Of a DNA stretch of 8,921 nucleotides, positions 6,501-8,921 are shown one piece after another. Source of the DNA: Bacteroidales bacterium (lineage in GTDB: Bacteria > Bacteroidota > Bacteroidia > Bacteroidales > Muribaculaceae). A program made the position numbers and the translations under genes. The DNA is taken from positions 1 to 8,921 of the forward strand of contig SFEA01000060.1 of the NCBI GenBank assembly GCA_004557385.1, written 5' to 3'. Numbering within the stretch: the first letter of the stretch is position 1; the number at the start of each line of letters is the position of its first letter. The notes beneath the pieces are model-generated. The model was given only the letters and a program-made list of their open reading frames with translations, was not told where the DNA came from and did not search any database.

Positions 6501-8066
6501 TGCGCTTCCAAGGAGTATCTTGTCGGAAGTAGCCGAGCCGCCTTCGCTATTGCCGCTGAATGCAATCACCTCATACCAGTAGGCTGAGATTGAAAGTGCA
6601 TCGGGGGTGTCGGTGTAGGTTGTGGCTGTGAGTTTGTCGGCAATCACGCGATTTTCAGGGTAGCGGATAATCTTGTAGTTGACTGTTGAGGCATCTACAT
6701 AGCCGTCGTGCTGTCCGCGCTCAGGAGCGTTCCATGCGAGCACGATTGAAGCCCCGTCGACTGTCGCCGACAGGTTGGTAGGTGCATCGGGGGTGTCTGC
6801 GCCAATCCACTTGCGCACTTTCTCGGAAGGGCTGTCGCCGGCTTCGTTGCGTATACGTACCGAAACGGTGAATTCGCCCACGGTCATATTGTTGATTCGC
6901 TCGGTGACTGCCTCGCCTGCATTTGCGCTGCTCACGATTTTTTCCTCATCGTTGAGGCTGATGATATAGTCGAGTTCACCCGATAGTGCCGATCCGTCGA
7001 ATGTGGTAGTAGGCATGGTGAAAGATATATCCATCGAAGCTGTGGTTGCCACATCGTAGGTCACAGTGAGGTTTTCCACTGCTGCCGGTGCGGCATCAAC
7101 AGCAGCCTGACCGGGAATGTAAAGACCTCCAAACTCCTCTTGACCCTGGAAATTGCCTACGAATGTAGCTTTTCCGGTAGTGGTGTCGACGGTGTAGAGT
7201 CCGGAAGTAGCATCGTTCATTGCAGCCCAATAGAGAACGCCTGTCTTTTGGTCGAAAGTTGCCGACTGGGTGTATTTAGGCAAAAATCCCGTGGTGCCCA
7301 CCAGTGTGTAGCTGCCCGACGACTTGTCGAAGTTGAGCAGGCGGCCCGATCCGTCGATTCCGAAAAGTTCGCCCTCCTTGTTGGCTGCGATGCAGAATAG
7401 CGGGCCATTGAGGTTGGCAATGGGCGTTACGCCACCGTCGGCAGTGCTCATGATTCCGAGCACATATCCGTCCATTGTGTCGTTGAGGAAGCAGCCGTAC
7501 ACCTTTTTTGTCACCGGGTCGTAGGTGAGGTCGGTAGCTACGCTTGTAAGCTGCACGCGGTTTGATGTGATGAGCGACCACGATTCGGTGTTGTAGGCGT
7601 AGAAATAGGCGAAGATTCCGCCAAAGCCCGTGTCGAAGAAGTTGATGAAATAATACTTGTCGTCGACAAGTACGCCGCCACCGTTGGCATTGAGGCTTGA
7701 GTTCACTTCAACTGCTGTCACGGGGTCGGCAGAAGATGCCGGGAAGGAGTAGATACCGTAGGGTATGTCGCTTCCGTAGCCGCTACCACCGATGAGGCTT
7801 CCGTAGACTAAAGTCTTGTCGGCTGAAGCGTTCATCAGCTGCGATGACATTGCACCGACGAAGTTCAGTGTGTGACTTGTGCGTGAGAGAATCCGCTCGG
7901 GGCGTGTACCGGGAAACATTCTCTCAAAACGCACTTTTTCAAGTGTTGCCTGCGCCTCTGTGGCTTTTGTGCGTTTCTGTGCCACAGGCTGGGCAAGAAC
8001 TGCCATTGGTGTCAGTGTTGCAAAGAGCACCAATGCAATTCTCGTTAATAATTTCTTAAAGTGCAT
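3567..8066 (-). CDS. Large T9SS-secreted multidomain adhesin: propeller-like domain, FN3 repeats, three cleaved-adhesin (choice-of-anchor J) domains, CARDB-like domain
   Basis: A protein of 1499 residues. Signal peptide 1-25 (LVLFATLTPMAVLA, cleaved before Q). Residues about 80-320 contain recurring DPVTKKVYG / GELFGIDGSGRLLNFD / TGVLYWAAMN units resembling a beta-propeller. Then FN3 (324-421), FN3 (425-518), cleaved-adhesin domain 1 (524-670, with DANGDG at 544-549 as a possible calcium site and DWLITP at 572-577), FN3 (676-775), FN3 (777-874), cleaved-adhesin-like domain 2 (877-1040, no DWL motif), CARDB-like beta domain (1042-1150), an FN3 split by cleaved-adhesin domain 3 (1186-1364, DWLISP at 1269-1274), and a T9SS sorting domain (about 1430-1499, ending in TVIVK). 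Cleaved-adhesin domains are those of Porphyromonas gingivalis gingipains and HagA, which bind haem, host proteins or cells; no protease domain is present here. It is the first gene of the unit, behind the promoter at 8202-8233. The ATG at 8066 is supported by the signal peptide directly after it. Binding partner unknown. Confidence 0.9.
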   Translation of the reverse strand: MHFKKLLTRIALVLFATLTPMAVLAQPVAQKRTKATEAQATLEKVRFERMFPGTRPERILSRTSHTLNFVGAMSSQLMNASADKTLVYGSLIGGSGYGSDIPYGIYSFPASSADPVTAVEVNSSLNANGGGVLVDDKYYFINFFDTGFGGIFAYFYAYNTESWSLITSNRVQLTSVATDLTYDPVTKKVYGCFLNDTMDGYVLGIMSTADGGVTPIANLNGPLFCIAANKEGELFGIDGSGRLLNFDKSSGSYTLVGTTGFLPKYTQSATFDQKTGVLYWAAMNDATSGLYTVDTTTGKATFVGNFQGQEEFGGLYIPGQAAVDAAPAAVENLTVTYDVATTASMDISFTMPTTTFDGSALSGELDYIISLNDEEKIVSSANAGEAVTERINNMTVGEFTVSVRIRNEAGDSPSEKVRKWIGADTPDAPTNLSATVDGASIVLAWNAPERGQHDGYVDASTVNYKIIRYPENRVIADKLTATTYTDTPDALSISAYWYEVIAFSGNSEGGSATSDKILLGSAFTVPYSETFDRASNFDLFTVIDANGDGITWRFDNSGSAVCSNSMTENANDWLITPPIHLANDYIYRLRFNAHAASSGWPEKIRVAFGTDRTVDAMTSELFGVTDINTVNSTAQETIFSIDTDDDYYFGFQSVSDAMMFKLSLDDISIEQAASVNAPVSVDDLTLKAGDNGAKSVTVTFTVPATTIKGEALTTVPRVTIRRGNSIVKSLKNQEPGASVSFVDTACELGYNEYTVYASNDFGDAIETTASVFVGFDLPGEPLNVLLKEVDGKAVLTWDAPAAGQNGGYIDTDALTYHILFGNDESTVIAMNVAGNSYTFDPMPSNSQYAQRYIVFAVNERGVGYGTSSNIIVFGTPYELPFNESFSDASIHYETWGIIDDDIDYSGVWEVLSYGTMPSATAQDGDGGLITFLPQYVGDEAYLYSGKIGIGSAINPVLEFYYFYPNGSTNELVVEASTNGYEFNAIKSIKFAELSGSSEWKKATISLTDCITESGYVQIAFRGIAHDGLTSIHLDNISVTDVLEYNLEASSISAPKRMTVGAESKIAVNVTNVGTKSFYTGEHQVSLYCDGKLVATQSGQFLSPGESYSYTFTHTPDPSSGETASFYAVIESSRDQNLKNNTTATAIVEIKVPHKPVPTELTASVNNSTVNLAWTAPDVTETVTQLDDFEDYEPFIIANIGDWTLADVDRQGTAYFNGSWPHMSEPQAFIVFNAPEIGADYDGGYESDWKAYSGDQCLISFIAETGNTDDWLISPMLSGKEQTISFYIKGVSGYTDNFEVLTSTATSAINRASFVALKGIGGNAPSAWTEISFTVPAGTNFFAIRHTADVNNGFALLVDDASFQAKAMVTPSLLGYNVYRNGVKINDETVTVCAFADMLAEGDIDYNVTALYNIGESAFSNTVTTKVASVDNAAIATRISITTAGQRIIVACAEGEAVSIYNVAGVEIAGFTAESNNSIDVAPGAYIVKVGNYAQTVIVK

Positions 8067-8121
8067 GGTTACGATATTGATAATAATTATAAAAATGAAT
8101 AATTATGCGATTATGTGTTCT

Positions 8122-8198
8122 AGTTTGTTAATTGATTGAATAATTACTGAATTTTGGCAGAATTGTTTTCAAAAAGAAGTAAAATCCACCAACAAACT
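8122..8198 (-). repeat. 8-bp inverted repeat spanning the 5' leader of the adhesin gene
   Basis: AGTTTGTT (8198-8191, minus sense) is exactly complementary to AACAAACT (8129-8122), 61 nt apart, inside the predicted leader. It could close a long stem in the transcript. The intervening AT-rich sequence shows no riboswitch that I recognise, and an 8-bp match in AT-rich DNA may be chance. Confidence 0.25.
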
Positions 8199-8201
8199 TG
8201 A

Positions 8202-8233
8202 CAAAGTTATAATGCTTTTTGCATATTTCCAAA
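8202..8233 (-). promoter_or_regulatory. Bacteroidetes sigma-ABfr promoter for the surface-protein operon
   Basis: On the minus strand TTTG (8233-8230) is followed after exactly 20 bp by TAACTTTG (8209-8202), matching the Bacteroidetes primary-sigma consensus TTTG-N19-21-TAnnTTTG. Transcription should start around 8195, giving a 5' leader of about 130 nt before the ATG at 8066. The spacer contains a small dyad, ATGC-N5-GCAT (8212-8224), and AACTT-N4-AAGTT (8194-8207) overlaps the -7 element and the likely start. Either could be an operator. No Shine-Dalgarno sequence is visible before the ATG. Confidence 0.75.
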
Positions 8234-8256
8234 CATCATAGCAACATTTTTTTCAT

Positions 8257-8284
8257 AAAAAAAAGCAGAGTCACTAGTGTCTCT
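8257..8284 (-). terminator. Hairpin plus T8 tract after the transposase gene
   Basis: Minus-strand reading gives an 18-base near-palindrome (8284-8267: AGAG, mismatch, CACTAGTG, mismatch, CTCT), two bases, then eight T (8264-8257). It starts 10 bp beyond the transposase stop and has the form of an intrinsic terminator, though the stem is weak (4 + 2 bp around CTAG). A wider inverted repeat, AACATTTTTT at 8243-8252 and AAAAAATGTT at 8286-8295, encloses it. It may instead be, or overlap, the terminal sequence of the insertion element, whose other end is outside the window. Confidence 0.45.
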
Positions 8285-8293
8285 TAAAAAATG

Positions 8294-8921
8294 TTAATCG
8301 AATTCAAGGTCAAGAGTCGGATGGCAATTTGCTATTTGGACTGGTTGCGGTTCCGGAGCCAGCAAGTCCTTGATATGCTCCTTTACAAGCAGGGAGCTGC
8401 CGAGGATTCTCATGACCTCGTAGATGTTTCTTTCAAGCTTCATCTTATGCTCGATTATTGCGACGACGCAGTAAGTGCAGATGGCCGCATAGATTTGTAT
8501 TCTGACGGAAGTCTCGGAGTTACCCCAGAATGTCGTGACCTAAGGTGTTGTTTGATCCATTTGAAGAAAAGCTCCACCTGCCATCGGTTCTTGTAGAGGA
8601 ATACAATCTGTTCGGCAGCCAGGAAGAAATTATTGGTGTAAAAGACAAAGCTTCTCTTCAAGTCGGGGATATACGCTACTATGCGCCTTATCCGGGATGG
8701 GTAATTGGAAGCATTGCGCTTGCCAGAAAACCGGACGGTATAGTCCTGAAGGATATTTCCATTCTCCGGCATATCCATGCCGTCTTCAACCACGAACTTC
8801 GGCTTGGATTTCTCTCTTATTACAAAGAAGGCACCGAGCTCCTCAATCTTATGAAGCCTCTCCAGATCCCAGTATCCCCGGTCGAATATATATCCGGCCA
8901 ACGGCTCATAATCAATGATAT
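8294..8921 (-). pseudogene. IS4-family transposase, C-terminal part, broken by a -1 frameshift (partial at right edge)
   Basis: The frame enters at 8921 reading IIDYEPLAGYIFDRGYWD, where the Asp of DRG (8881-8883) fits the second acidic residue of the DDE catalytic triad. The full IS4 signature Y-x2-R-x3-E-x6-K follows: Tyr 8593-8595, Arg 8584-8586, Glu 8572-8574, Lys 8551-8553, in YKNRWQVELFFKWIK. Directly after KQHLR the frame derails into 26 unrelated residues and stops at 8455. Shifting by -1 there restores a family-like C-terminus (VTTFWGNSETSVRIQIYAAI, then CTYCVVAIIEHKMKLERN and on to LDLEFD) ending at the stop 8294-8296. One G lost from an AGGG run around 8537-8541 explains this. The enzyme would excise and insert its element by cut-and-paste. 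The break lies after the catalytic residues but removes about 80 residues, so the copy is probably inactive unless the break is a sequencing error. The N-terminal half is outside the window. Confidence 0.85.

Larger units (their letters stand above)
8257..8921 (-). mobile_element. IS4-family insertion sequence, one end only
   Basis: The transposase pseudogene plus the inverted-repeat-bearing sequence just beyond its stop (8243-8295) mark one end of an IS4-family element; the rest continues past base 8921. The exact boundary cannot be fixed because the opposite terminal repeat and the target duplication are not visible. It must lie between the transposase stop at 8294 and the adhesin promoter at 8233 if that promoter belongs to the host region. 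The start given is therefore approximate. Confidence 0.5.

Noticed and set aside
3567..8066. A gingipain-like protease in the large adhesin, suggested by its cleaved-adhesin domains
   Set aside because: No C25 peptidase catalytic His/Cys region is present; the N-terminus is a propeller-like domain, so it is an adhesin without a visible enzyme.
8536..8544. CTT-AGG at the transposase frame break resembles the Ty1 +1 frameshift site CUU-AGG-C
   Set aside because: The break needs a -1 (or +2) shift to restore the frame, whereas the Ty1 signal gives +1; the following base is also T rather than C.
8291..8596. 101-residue plus-strand frame starting next to the IS end
   Set aside because: It is antisense to the restored transposase C-terminus and has no recognisable features.
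1..8921. CRISPR array, tRNA, rRNA or known riboswitch
   Set aside because: No regularly spaced repeats of suitable length, cloverleaf or familiar RNA motif was seen on either strand.

Overview
The window looks like a piece of a Bacteroidales genome (gut Bacteroides/Parabacteroides/Muribaculaceae type). The evidence is a Bacteroidetes promoter of the form TTTG-N20-TAnnTTTG, two large secreted proteins with type IX secretion system (T9SS) C-terminal sorting domains, start sites with no clear Shine-Dalgarno sequence, and a Bacteroidales-type IS4-family transposase. Every recognisable gene is on the minus strand, so transcription runs from high to low coordinates. The genus is not certain: the fatty-acid genes recall Parabacteroides/Bacteroides, and the large genes look more GC-rich than either flank.

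Right edge (8294-8921): the C-terminal part of an IS4-family transposase, entering from beyond the window. It carries a DRG aspartate and a complete YREK signature, but is broken by a one-base deletion near 8537-8541, after which the correct frame resumes and runs to a stop at 8294. A hairpin plus T8 tract (8257-8284, minus sense) follows it.

Centre (973-8233): a self-contained transcription unit. A near-consensus promoter (8202-8233) leads into a 1499-residue multidomain adhesin (beta-propeller-like N-terminus, FN3 domains, three cleaved-adhesin/choice-of-anchor-J domains, a CARDB-like domain, T9SS tail). After 30 bp comes an 829-residue BspA-type leucine-rich-repeat protein with its own T9SS tail, then a hairpin/T-rich terminator (973-1013). 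Both products have signal peptides, so the unit probably makes two cell-surface or released proteins that bind host or dietary ligands or neighbouring cells. No enzyme domain was recognised in either.

Left edge (1-931): the start of a fabG gene, preceded by a chimeric open reading frame. Its first ~60 residues are a CxxC...CxxC zinc-ribbon N-terminus of the kind found in small excisionase/HTH proteins of Bacteroidales mobile elements. The rest is the C-terminal third of FabH (KAS III) with the catalytic His and Asn but no active-site Cys. Short direct repeats and a candidate promoter precede it. This junction, either a real rearrangement or an assembly chimera, is the most unusual thing in the window, followed by the broken transposase and the nested domain architecture of the large adhesin.
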